Below, one piece after another: positions 23,710 to 34,136 of a stretch of 64,000 nucleotides of DNA. A model generated the notes under the pieces. It was not told the origin of the DNA. It saw only the letters and a list, made by a program, of their open reading frames with translations, and did not search any database. Each line of letters opens with the position of its first letter. Position 1 is the stretch's first letter. Made by a program: the position numbers and the translations under genes. The DNA lies in contig CM041465.1 in NCBI GenBank assembly GCA_023213395.1, positions 77,259,741-77,323,740 of the forward strand, written 5' to 3'. This DNA comes from Cycas panzhihuaensis. Taxonomy: Eukaryota > Cycadophyta.

Positions 23710-24812
23710 ATGCTGAGTTACATGGAGATGATGACTCAGGAGGACAGGGACATGCTAGAGAGGTGTGGCCTGTACAAGGCCCTCAAGATACCTCAGTACA
23801 CGTCGGACCGTGAGGTCATTGGTGGATATAGTGTCCCATTGGGACCGGAGGAGGCATGTATTCCACCTACCACAGGTGGAGGATGTGATGGTCACGCCGA
23901 GGGATATCCGACGGATACTGGGAGTTCCGGCGACAGGGAGGCCGGTGAGACTCGGGACGCTGCCAAAGACCGAGGCAAAGACACAGGAGGCGGCCTGCTC
24001 TTCACAGTGAGCCGGCAGGGATCAGAGGGGAGCACCCCTCCAGACAGTTCAATTATTTGGGATTCCTCGGGTGAGGAAGATGATCATATTGTGCATTCTG
24101 TTCCGGATTTTAAAATGTAACTATAGAGATTCCGTGAGGATGGATGGATGCGCCGCCGCTACGGCCGGGCGAGAGGATGGACCGGCACCGATAGTGGCGA
24201 ACCTAGTCGCATGACCGACACCATCGTGACGTCCCCAGAGGAGGGCTATCATATAGCACGTCACAAAGTTGTTGGTATTTTGATCACTTCGCAGCGGCAC
24301 CAGCCGGGGACCTCACCCTATCACGCATCAGCCCCGATGGTCCACTGATGGCGACTGATCGAGGGGGACAGAGGATAGAGCCCACGCCGACGATCGCTGG
24401 AGGCCACATCACTAGACCTCCTCACCTCCCTGCACTACATACCGAGCCATACAGGATGGTGAGGTAGGATAGTGACGATGAGACTCAAGTGAGCAGAGTG
24501 TTCATGGAGATGACAAGCAGGACGATGGGGACGATGGCGACAGTGGAGACAAGTGGGGGCCTGGCCACGACTGCAGGGGAGGCAGGTCCTTCAGAGACAA
24601 CAGGACAGGCAGAGGGTCCATCCGGAGCTACCGGAGGAGAGGCAGGCCCATCAGGAGCACATGGCGAGGTCAGAGGTCCTGTGACTAGGGCCCGCAGGCT
24701 ACGGATAGCGATGGGATCCGCAGGGACGAGAGCTGGGGCCACCCCCACCAGGAGAGGGACCCAAGCAGAGGAGGTGCCCGAAGACGAGGCACCTGCAACA
24801 AGTGAGAGGTGA
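23710..24812 (+). pseudogene. Antisense plant-mobile-domain gene, unit 1 (N-terminal part)
   Basis: Reads opposite to gag-pol from ATG 23710 (MLSYMEMMTQEDRDMLERCG, GLYKALKIPQYTSD). The mobile-domain motifs LVDIVSHWDRRRHVFHLPQV, EDVMVTPRDIRRILGVP and GRPVRLGTLP are split over two frames by a one-base change near 23815. Weak downstream frames (24148-24348, 24489-24812) carry a Gly/Thr/Glu-rich low-complexity part (for example AGEAGPSETTGQAEGPSG). It stops at the junction with unit 2, so the coiled-coil end is missing. PMD proteins are plant-specific; in transposons the function is unclear. Confidence 0.65.
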
Positions 24813-25444
24813 GGAGAGGATGTTGCATCGGGAGGATCAAAGTGCCACAGCAGTGAGAGCCAACCTTTCCAAAGTCATTTAGCATCCGATAGAAGTTTGG
24901 TTTGGTTTGATCATGGTATATAGACACATGGCGTGTTGCATCGGTGTACATCGAGATCGAGACCGGTAGAGGCGTGGTGAGGGAGATATTCCTCGTGTAT
25001 GCAGAGGGGCAACCGCCCATCTAGCAAAGCGATGAGCCCAGAGCGGGAGCTCACAGAGAGGCGTTACCCCATCGACGACTACGGCCGCCCACAAAGTCAT
25101 ACATATGCGTGTACGCAAGCAAACATCCAAGAAAAGAAAGCGATGATAATGCGAGAGACATACCGCACTTACCGAGTCGGTGATTCCAGATCCATTCCCG
25201 AAGCCGGAACACCGCCTGGGCAAGCAGAGCCGCACGCTTCGAAGCTCGGTGCGATGGCGAATGTTGGCAACACAACTGCCAAGAGTACATGTGTATATAG
25301 ATATATCAATCAAGATCATAACAGAGGCAAGGGTGCCCATGAGTGTCATGGCGAACGCTGTGGATACGAAAAGTGGAGACAACATAGGGGTCGCTTATGG
25401 GCCACCCGGAAACCGACCGAAGAACGAGACAGTGAGGGGCCGCC

Positions 25445-26530
25445 TCACCACAAAGGATGCAAAGGAACATGCATAGCTAAATAAAGAACAAATAGTGGGT
25501 ACCATAGTTTTACCTCATTAGTAACCCGGCTGTGAGGTGCGAATCGATCGCAGCAAAGTGACAGATGACCCGAGGCTTGGGCGACGGAAGGCTGTGCAAA
25601 CCTCAAGGACGACAAGAAGAAGGGAGAGGCAGCCAAGGATGAGGCAAACGAGGCTATCTCGCCGCTGAGGGCCCTAGGGATATGCCGGATATCAACGTAA
25701 GAAAAGCGGGCCAGAGGGATCCGTGGCAGAGCAAGAGTCCTCAAGTGAGGGCATCGCACTGTAAACTCGGGTGAGATGGGACACCACAACTTGAGAGTCA
25801 CAAAATAAAACAATGGGTCCGTGATGGAAACGGAGAGCGCTTGGTGAGGGCTTCAATAATCGCGATACTGGCCGTTGTTGGTAGCCTCGGGAGGAAGATC
25901 CCAAAGCGGAGGAGATCATGTCCAAGGGTCATGGAGGATCCATGCAATGCAGAAGGTCCAGGATTACCGCAGCTCCGCCGTCAGAAGATGTAGATGCACA
26001 TCACGACACAAAATCCAAGCAATCGATGGGTGATGAAAGCAACGCCAATAAGCAAGGCCGTGAAGGGTAGGAGGACCTAGCAATGAGGTAACCTGTGGCG
26101 AGAGCAACAATCCGATCACGGAGAGCTATTGAAGGAAAACCCCTCGAGTGCCAAAAGGTCGCCTTTAGTGAAACATGCCCCCAAGTGGGGGCATTCCCTT
26201 TGGGGACCTAAGAGCGAGAAAGGACCTGTAAATGAGTCCGTGTTACGAAACGAGCCAAACGAGTATAAACTCGGGCAGGCACGGGAGTAGCGCGTAAAAC
26301 GATGCAGAAGGGCCCTGGCAAAAGTGCGATGACGAGGCACCATAAATGCCCTCACAAGGGCAGGCAGAAAGGGCATCAATAAAGCACAATTGACGACAGG
26401 GCCAGAAGGCAAAGGTAATCGGGGCAACGAGACGGTCCCAACGACTGACGCGAGACCAAAAACAGAGGAAGTGCCCGTCGGGGGCCCCACCTATATAAGG
26501 AAATCGACGGGAAAATGGATTCATTTTCAC
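25445..26530 (-). pseudogene. 3' ORF and RNase H-like domain of element B, unit 2
   Basis: Duplicate of 21811-23056. The start MKMNPFSRRFPYIGGAPDG (26530) matches unit 1. The frame breaks near 26245 and again before the RNase H part. The piece at 25692-25925 holds LFCDSQVVVSHLTRVY, the RNase H strand with a catalytic Asp that is frameshifted away in unit 1, and 25445-25813 holds SYVDIRHIPRALSGE. The two units together therefore show most of the fold, but neither is intact. Confidence 0.6.
26492..26499 (+). promoter_or_regulatory. TATA box of the antisense gene, unit 2
   Basis: The same TATATAAG in the same CCCC-ACC context as at 23018. The spacing to the unit 2 start codon (27176) is about 680 bp, close to that in unit 1. 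Confidence 0.45.
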
Positions 26531-26976
26531 CGGCCTCGATTTAAAACCAGAGCCATTTCCTTATGCAATGGAGCGCCCGCCCAACTCGAGAGGCACACAG
26601 AGGAGATCGACCATCTGGATCGTGGAGCTGGACAACAAAGACGATCTACCGTGACGACATGGCGATAATGAGACCAGATCCAAAGGAGTGGAAATCACTA
26701 AACCCGACCAATTCAAGTTCAAAGTTCGTTGTTTTGTAGTTTTAAAGTTATTTTGCATAGTCTTAGTGCCCTTATGGGCAACTAAGGCTTCCCGGATCCG
26801 AATCCTGACCCAAGAAGAGGCGGGACCGGCATTAGGGAGTTCGTCCTGCCCCACGGGTCCACCAGAAGAAAAATTTTAGTTTTTGGCGTAAAACCCCTTT
26901 AGGGGGTCACTGTCATCGCAGAATGATCGCGGTGTCGCAATCATTGCCGCGGGCCCCGAATCACCATGGGACCCGT

Positions 26977-27006
26977 GCCAAACTTAGCGGTACCGCTAAG
27001 TTTGGC
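26977..27006. repeat. Perfect 30-bp palindrome upstream of the antisense gene, unit 2
   Basis: Arms GCCAAACTTAGCGGT and its complement meet at GGTACC, about 170 bp before the start codon at 27176. In unit 1 (about 23505-23538) the arms TTAAACTTAGC and GCTAAGTTTGG are kept but the centre reads TGCACT. The same GGTACC core as in the LTR palindrome suggests a family motif. Confidence 0.75.
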
Positions 27007-27175
27007 GCGGTACGAAGGCAGCAAGGCAGAAAAATAGACATGGGGGCCAAAAGAGCCTCAAATCTCAGGCATAGAGAGATTTGAGAGAGAGAGAGGTAAC
27101 AATAGCTGACATGAGACTGACTTGAGGTGTTTTTGATGTGAACAGCCCTCATGAGATAACCGCGAGAACGTTGGT

Positions 27176-29077
27176 ATGGCTATGCTGAGTTACATGGAGA
27201 TGATGACTCAAGAGGACAGGGACATGCTGGAGAGGTGTGGCCTGTACAAGGCCCTCAAGACACCTCAGTACACGTCGGACTGCAGGTCACTGGTGGATAT
27301 AGTATCCCATTGGGACCAGAGGAGGCATGTGTTCCACCTACCACAGGTGGAGGATGTGATGGTCACGCCGAGGGATATCCGACGGATACTGGGAGTTCCG
27401 GCTGTGGAGGCCGGTGAGACTCGGGACGCCCAAAGACCGAGGCAAAGACATGTGAGGCGCCTGCTCTTCACAGTGAGCCGGCAGTGGGATCGAGGAGCAC
27501 CCTCCGCATGCTTCTATTATTCGGGATTCTCGAGTGAGGAAGATGATCATATCGCGGCATTCTGCTCCGGATTTCCTAAATGTAACTATAGAGAGATTCC
27601 GTGAGGATGGATGGATGCGTCACGCCACGGCCGGGCGAGAGGATGGATCGGGCAGCCTCGATAGGGCGAACCTAGTTGCACACCGACACCATCGACGTCC
27701 GGCAGAGGAGGGCTATCATATAGCACGTTACGTTGTTGGTATTTTGATCACTTCGCCAGCGGCACTAGCGGGGACCTCACCCTATCACGCATCAGCCCCG
27801 ATGGTCCATAGATGGCGCACTGATCGAGGGGACAGAGGATAGAGCCCACGCCGACGATTTGGAGGCCACATCACTAGACCTCCTCACCCTCCCAGACTAC
27901 ATAGCTGAGCCATACAGGACGGTGAGGTGGGATAGTGACGATGAGACGGGCGGAGCAGGAGTGTCCGCGGGAGATGACAGCAGTGACGATGGGGATGATG
28001 GACATAGTGGAGACAGTGGGGCCAGCCCGTCACGACCTGCAGGGGAGGTAGGTCCTTCAGGGACAGCAGGACAGTGGAGGGTCCATCCGAGTCGCCGGAG
28101 GAGAGGCAGCCCATCAGAGCATGTGGCGAGGCCGAGGTCCCGTGACTAGGGGCTCAGCTACGGATCGCGATGGGATCCGCAGGATGAGAGCCGGGGCCAC
28201 CCCACCGTGAGAGGGACTCAGTGCAGGAGGTGCCCAAGACGAGGCACTGCATCAAGTGAGAGTCAGAGGAGAGGATGCTACGCGATCGAGGATCAAAGGC
28301 CACAGCAGTGAGAGCCAACCTTTTCCAAAGTCATTTAGCATCCAGATAGAAGTTTGGTTTGGTTTGATCATGGTATATAGACTGACACATGGCGTGTTGC
28401 ATTGGCAGGTACATAAGAGATCAGGAGACTGGTAGAGGCTGTGGCGAGGGAGATATTCCCTCAGGTGTATGCAGAGGGGCAACCACCCATCTAGGCAGGC
28501 GATGAGCCTAGAGCAGCGGGAGCCCACAGAGAGGCGTTCGCCCCATTGGTGAGGGCGAGGGACATATGGGTCAGAGTCCCAAGAGCATGCCACATCCTGT
28601 GGACGATGCAAAGAAGAGAGAGACGACGTGAGGCGCGAGAGGGATGACGCGCGGCGCGAGAGAGACGAGATGCGAGGACGGGTCCAGACTCTAGAGGCAC
28701 AGGGTGGTGCAGGCGGAGATAGCGAGAGCAGGACCCAGCTGATAATCATCACAGAGCGTCTCAGGATGGCAGAGGAGGTACTCCGGGGAGAGCGGGATCG
28801 TATCCAGGCCAGAGAGGATCAGCTAGTAGCACAGATGGTCTCGAGGTCGAGCCGGAGCAGGACACGGACCCACACCTGGGCGACGGCGACCCCAGACGAC
28901 CTAGGGATGAGGAGAGCGAGGCGGCTCATGAGGCCTGTGGAGGAGCCTCTGAGGCATGTGGTCCCTGTGAGAGGGATCATAGAGACCAAGAGATGGCACC
29001 CTAGGAGCAGGGCCACAGCAGTAGGACATGTATATGCAGATCTTGTGGGAAAGCAGTGCCTGTGGGGTCATATATAA
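27176..29077 (+). pseudogene. Antisense plant-mobile-domain gene, unit 2 (with C-terminal coiled coil)
   Basis: ATG 27176 (MAMLSYMEMMTQEDRDMLER) leads into LVDIVSHWDQRRHVFHLPQV and VTPRDIRRILGVP, as in MAIN/MAIL-type plant mobile domains. After several frameshifts comes an acidic Ser/Asp/Gly-rich middle (27859-28149; DSSDDGDDGHSGDSGAS). The end (28628-29077) is a charged coiled coil (RRERDDARRERDEMRGRVQT, TERLRMAEEVLRGERDRIQA). The order N-terminal mobile domain, acidic linker, coiled coil is also visible in element A (1686-3460), so it is the family's gene plan and not a chance ORF. The copy is broken by frameshifts. Confidence 0.68.
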
Positions 29078-29682
29078 GACCATATGATTGTACCCCCCCT
29101 ACAAGGACACCAGCTTCCCAGGATGTATGATGACATGATTTTTAATATGTATATATATATGCATGGGGTGATTGGAACCCCATTCGGATATGAGATGTTA
29201 TGTATGATGTATCATATGTGGATGATATGTATATTTATCTTTGTGTATTGCGAATGTTATGTTGCAGATGTTTTATGTTGTGGATATTTTGTTACATGAT
29301 GCACACGTTTCCTCCCATGTACGATCACACGCCTAACAGGGGCACACACACACGCCGTGAGCGGGACGACATAGAAGTGTGAGGTTAGGGAGTAGGACAG
29401 AGTACATGTCTACAGGAGAGCATAGCGGGATATGCGAAGGAAACAACGGGCAGGAAAGGGGGGCAACGATGCCCCCAAGTGTCTTCCTGATTGGGGGATG
29501 CCCAAGCAAGACGACATAAGGGTTCTCAAAAGAGTATGGGAACGCGGGTTCCGCGGAAGGAACCGAAAAGACGAAGGAGTCCATCTTAAGTTTCCACTCT
29601 ACCCGTGGTTGGGAAGAATGGGGACAACCTAAGATGGTAGTTTAGGCTCATTTCGGAGCAGGGCGAAGGGATCGCCGAGAGA
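29078..29682. other. Spacer between the antisense gene and the pol end in element B
   Basis: Convergent 3' ends. It includes a TATATATAT-rich stretch (29145-29165) and matches 3632-4395 of element A. No gene seen. Confidence 0.5.
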
Positions 29683-30262
29683 TCATGCGTAAAACTTCTT
29701 AAGGAACATCCCATTAATGGCTTTCTCAAATTCGATCCCTTCTAGGGTGGCTATCCTGTAAGCACCATTATCGAGGGATTCGATAATGACAAAGGGACCA
29801 ACTCATCGGGGTTTGAATTTGGTCAAACGGTCATGGAGATAATGAGCCCAGTGTCCAGAAGCTTCTCTACCTCCATCTTGACGGCGGCAGAGAGCTTCGG
29901 GTGAAGGGGACGCTCGCACATGGGCGCCAGAAGGGTGGTGAGATTATGAGTGACAATCGAGGGTCGATTCCCTTCATGTCAAGATAATCCCATGCGAAAA
30001 TGTCTCGAAACTCCTGGAACAGAAGGGAGTATTCCCTTACCTCATCAGGAGAGTATTCCAACCCAACCTTAATGAACTTGCCCGGGGCCAAGACTACGTC
30101 CCGGGTTGCCCCATGTACATGGCGCTGCCCTCCTCGAAGTGGAGAGGGCAAGATCAATGGGAGGTGGAGGAATAAGAGACGGATCGGACGCAAGCGTGGA
30201 TCCGATCGCGAGGATCTTCTGGTGACCAAGCCGGTGGTGACCAGAAGGCAGGTTAGGCGCAA
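29683..30262 (-). pseudogene. RT stub joined to the end of integrase in element B (internal deletion)
   Basis: Minus strand from 30262: LFQEFRDIFAWDYLDMKGID, the usual pre-RT motif, then HPKLSAAVKMEVEKLLDTG, the first helix of RT. At about 29852 the sequence jumps to HYLHDRLTKFKPR, VGPFVIIESLDNGAYRI and EFEKAINGMFLKKFYA, the integrase C-terminal domain, ending with TGA at 29685-29683. Everything between (RT palm, RNase H, integrase zinc and catalytic domains, some 2.4 kb judging from element A) is missing. Confidence 0.82.
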
Positions 30263-31398
30263 GGCCTGCTAGATGCTCGAGCATGGCTTCATCGTCCTCG
30301 AAATAATCCACCCCATGGATGACCTTACTTTGAGTAGGAGAAACACCGGAGGGAGTGAGAGCAACAGGACCGTGATGACCATCGGGTTGCTCAGCTTCCT
30401 CACGGAAATCTGAAGGAAAAACGGAAAGGTGCCCCTCGGAAGGAGCGAAAGGCAATTCCTCAAGACCATTACCTACGGGGGGTAATGAAAAAGGAGAAAT
30501 GTCGACAAAGTGTCAACACGAGCGATGACATGTGACACGCACGAGGGGCTAGCCTCACCAACGAGGGAGGTTCTAGACGGGGATCTAGAGCAAGGCGGGT
30601 GCGACCTATTGGCGCGAAGGAAAGAGACGGGGTGAGGACAATCCTCGTCTTCGTCGAGCGACTCATCATCGCTGAACGAAGCAAGGTACCCGTAACTCCC
30701 AACGCCAATAGGGACGAACCGCGTGAGACTAGGAGGAGAAAATGCGGGGTCTTCTTCGGACGGATTAAGTATCCCAATAGAGCAAGCCGAGGCGTGAGTG
30801 GATGAGCCTGGGTTTGCTGAACTGGTAGAGCGAGTTTGTTTAGTAAAAGGGCGTTCACGGGGGATCACTCTCATTCGTCTGTCATGGACGAATTTAAGTT
30901 GTCCCCAAAGGGTCGAGTACACGGCTCCCATTTGATCAAGCCATGGACGACCTAGAAGGAGGTTGTAATCCACATCAACGTCAAGGACTACAACGTCAAG
31001 AAGAACGGCCTTACCCTCAAGGGTAAGCGGAATCGCATGCATCCCAAAGGGGTCTTCTAGCTACCGTCATACCCTTGGCATCGCCAGGGAATGGGTTCCA
31101 AGGCAGAAATACCAAACTCTTGCATGACACGCAAGGGCATGGCATTGACGGAAGAACCGTTATCGACAACAGTTCTTCGAAGAGTACAATCAGGCGTATT
31201 GATGGTGATGGTGAATGGGAAGTTCCACTGACGTTCCCTTTCACCGGCAGGGGGAAGATCCTTAGGATCAAAGGAAATAGCGGGTCCACAACCTTGGGCG
31301 ACACCCAAAGCGTGGACAGGTACATCATTCGATCCTAAAGCTTCCAAGAGGAGGGCCCGCTGCTCGGGACAACTCCTTAGAACGTCCATCAAGGACAT
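30263..31398 (-). pseudogene. Protease and protease-RT linker of element B
   Basis: From 31398: MSLMDVLRSCPEQRALLLEA, WNFPFTITINTPDCTLRRTV, then VVDNGSSVNAMPLRVM (retropepsin-like active site, Asp-Asn-Gly-Ser-Ser) and, after a frame change near 31060, HAIPLTLEGKAVLLDVVVLD and NLLLGRPWLDQMGAVYSTLW, the conserved end of the protease. An acidic linker with VDYFEDDEAMLEHLAG follows. Two frame changes and the lack of a joined frame to gag make it inactive as it stands. The motif style is that of Tat/Athila-type proteases. Confidence 0.78.
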
Positions 31399-32104
31399 TC
31401 CCGCAATGATCAGTATGGAGCTCGTCCACGACAGAGAAAGGCTTACCCTTCCCAGTAGGTTGGGTAAGTGCCCTTCAGAAGTCGTAACGACCCGAGCATA
31501 TAAGAATAGCCTTGGGAAAGAGAGGGACTTCCGGAGGAAGGGTCTCCGGAAGAGGGTCGGAAGGAGCAGGAGGACAAAAACTCCCGCTGCTTCCTTAGCG
31601 GCTTGAGATCACGTAAGGGCAAAAGTGGGAGTTGCTTCAAGCAACTGGATCACCTTCTTCCCCCTGTTCCGGGGTCGTGAAGGCGACGGGGTGCGACGGC
31701 TAGGAGAACGAGAAGAGGAAGAAGAATTCCTGGCGCCCTTCCCTTTATCGCGGGAAGGACGGGGATCATGCGATCTTCCTGCACGGTTGTTCTTGGTTTG
31801 GGTATTGCGATCACGGGCCCCGTGCTTAGGGAACGGATCCTTATGAACGTTGATCCAAATTAGGCCTTGAGGCCTGCTTGAGAAGAATCGCGTCGAGGGG
31901 CATCCTTTGGATGCTAGGCCCTACAACGCGAATCGTCGTGGAAGCAATCCCCATGAATGGAGTACCACTTCTTCTCAAGCGGAGGGTCGAACCTTCTCGC
32001 TTGAGAGGACTAAGCGTTTCTATTCCTGGGAAGAGGAGCTTGGGTAGTTTGTTGGACTTGCTTGTTTGATGTAGGAGATGAAGGATCTTGAAGCTTGAGC
32101 TCCT
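31399..32104 (-). other. gag-protease spacer of element B
   Basis: Corresponds to 15100-15580 in element A. Short frames are rich in Arg, Ser and Pro. No CCHC zinc knuckle can be seen in either copy. Nothing further is recognised. Confidence 0.45.
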
Positions 32105-34082
32105 TCATCGTGACGCCGAATGAGCGATAGGCGATGTGAGAGGGTCTAAAGTCCTCTCGGTAGGATGAGAGGAAGACCGCGTCGGCTGGGAAGGTTTGGT
32201 ATCTTTGGTAGGGGGTGGTGCCTCATGGCGTTGTGAGGGCTTAAGAGGTTTCTTGAGACCCGCTTGGATCTCAATAGCCTCCAACGCCAAGCACTTGGCG
32301 ATCGCGAAATCGCATGTGGTCGCCCCCATCTTGAGGACTTCCACGTGGACTTCGGGACGAAGCGCATTGACGAACAGGTCTCGCTTTAGCTCCTCGGGCA
32401 ATGTTGCCTTAATGGAGTGAAGCAAGTCGTGGAATCGCCGCACAAAGTCACGATTCATCTCATCGTGACCTTGTTTGAGCGAAAGAAGGGACTTCATTCC
32501 GCTCTCGAACGGACGAGCTACATCAAAATAATTGACGAACTCATCCACCAATTGCTGGAATGAATGGATTGAATGGGCAGGAGACCAGAGAACCATTTGA
32601 GGGCCACCGCAAGGATCTAGGGAATAGTTTCATCAAAATATGGTCGTAAGCCCAGTAATCGATGCATGCCATAGAAAAACTACGGACATGCTCCGCCGGG
32701 TCTTGCGACGAAGTTCCATCGAATCTAGGAACTTCAGGGGGATGAGGCGGCAAGTTGGTTCGCAACGCCTCAACCGAAAGAGGAGTTGACCTAAAGTCCA
32801 TGAAGGGGCGCGCCCTTGCCTGAACCGTAGGATCAACGAATGTCAAAGTAGGTAGCGCACAAGGAGCGGATGGGGGTGGAACACCCATCCCTCCTTGAGG
32901 AAGCACCCCTTGCTGAAAAGAGGCGTGGGGGTAGGTGCCTTGGAAGGGAGTCGGGTTCCCTTGCGAAGGCACAACGGATGGGATTGCGTTGGACGAAGGG
33001 TAAGACGGATGTGGAACCGGGTTTTGCCCATATGGGCCACCCGTAGGTGGAGCAACCCCATATGGGTGTAGCGGATCCACCCCATAAACGGGAAGACGGC
33101 TTCCTCTACCCTGCCCCCAAGGTTGAGAGGTATATCTTGGGGGAACGTAGAAGGAAGCACCAACGTGCTGGGCTGGAGGATGCGTGGGAGCGGATCCCAC
33201 ATGACTGGTGGTTGGAAAGCTAGTAGGGCCAATAGGCCTACTAGGGATGGTATGCGCCACGTTAGGGGATGGTGCATTGGTTTGATTAGGAGTGGATATG
33301 CTAACCCTCAATTGAGGGAAAGACACACCACGAGAAGATCCTAAGGCATTAGGACCTTGATGAGGGACGGGAGGTGCCACGCACACCCCCACTGCAGGGA
33401 ACAAGTGGGACGTACGTGTAGGCACGAAGGGATTTGTGGTCATAGGAAGGGTGGATGAGGATGAGGCATGAGGTGGGGGAGCGGAAGAGGAAGAGGCCCC
33501 TCCACGAAGGACATCCTTAAACCACCTAGGACGTGGTTGCAAGCGTGTTGCGCGGCAACACTTGTTGAAAGCTTCAACTACGTCGACAGGAGGAGTCCCA
33601 ACACACTCGTAAGAGGTGATTAGAACCTCAAACAAGGTAGGATCCTCGGAACGTTCCTCATAAGAATTGCCAACTATGTGGCAACCCTCAAGAGGAACGG
33701 GTCCTTCTACGGCGTGGGTAGAAGGATGAGCATCGAAAGAAAGGGATTGGTTGTTTGGATAATAAAGGGGGTCGTCACCCTCTTGGGTGGACCCGGGAAT
33801 AACAGGAGGAAAGGCATGGGTTTCCATGGCTGAAGTATGGTAGGTCCAATCGGAAGAGTATCCCTCCATAGTCAGATCGGAATCCGACGAGGCAAGAAGG
33901 CGATACTCGGGGCCCTCTAACAAAGGAGGTAGACCGCGCAAATGACGAGAGAAACGCCACATGCAAGGTCGACCGACAATGTTAGGAAAGGGGAAAAAGC
34001 GGTAAAACACACGCGTTGGGGGGCGCCCAACGTAGAAATCGAGATAAGTATGAAAAGGATCACACAAGAGTAGCGAAACCAA
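32105..34082 (-). pseudogene. gag of element B
   Basis: An open frame of 513 codons runs from ATG 34082 to 32541. It has an N-terminal part with aromatic residues, then a long Pro/Ser/Gly/His-rich region (for example PPTGGPYGQNPVPHPSYP) and the start of the gag core (LRTNLPPHPPEVPRFDGTSS, HVRSFSMACIDYWAYDHILM). After a frameshift near 32600 the core continues at 32596-32105: FVNYFDVARPFESGMKSLLS, FVRRFHDLLHSIKATLPEEL, KRDLFVNALRPEVHVEVL. The primer site lies 33 bases upstream. Gag is the best preserved gene of this element and is broken by one visible shift. Confidence 0.85.
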
Positions 34083-34114
34083 CCGAAGAGAGCGAAACTA
34101 GCTCCCTTCTTGGC

Positions 34115-34134
34115 GGGTCCCTAGTATGGTCGCA
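34115..34134 (-). other. Primer-binding site of element B
   Basis: The minus strand reads TGCGACCATACTAGGGACCC, two bases after the end of the 5' LTR. It is homologous to 17592-17610 of element A and not of the Met-tRNA type. Confidence 0.6.
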
Positions 34135-34136
34135 GG

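Larger units (their letters stand above)
21573..25073. repeat. Tandem duplication unit 1 inside element B (3.5 kb)
   Basis: Begins at GACGACTACGG (inside the LTR, 146 bp before its end) and ends after the CCCCATC at about 25073, where GACGACTACGG starts again. It covers the LTR tail, the 3' ORF with RNase H-like part, the antisense promoter and the first part of the mobile-domain gene. Confidence 0.85.
25074..28541. repeat. Tandem duplication unit 2 inside element B (3.5 kb)
   Basis: Second copy of 21573-25073. It ends near GCGTTCGCCCCATT (28541), after which unique sequence continues into the coiled-coil part of the antisense gene. It therefore holds a second, internal copy of the last 146 bp of the LTR (25074-25215). 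The units differ by many substitutions and short indels, a few of them at CG-rich hairpins. Confidence 0.85.
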
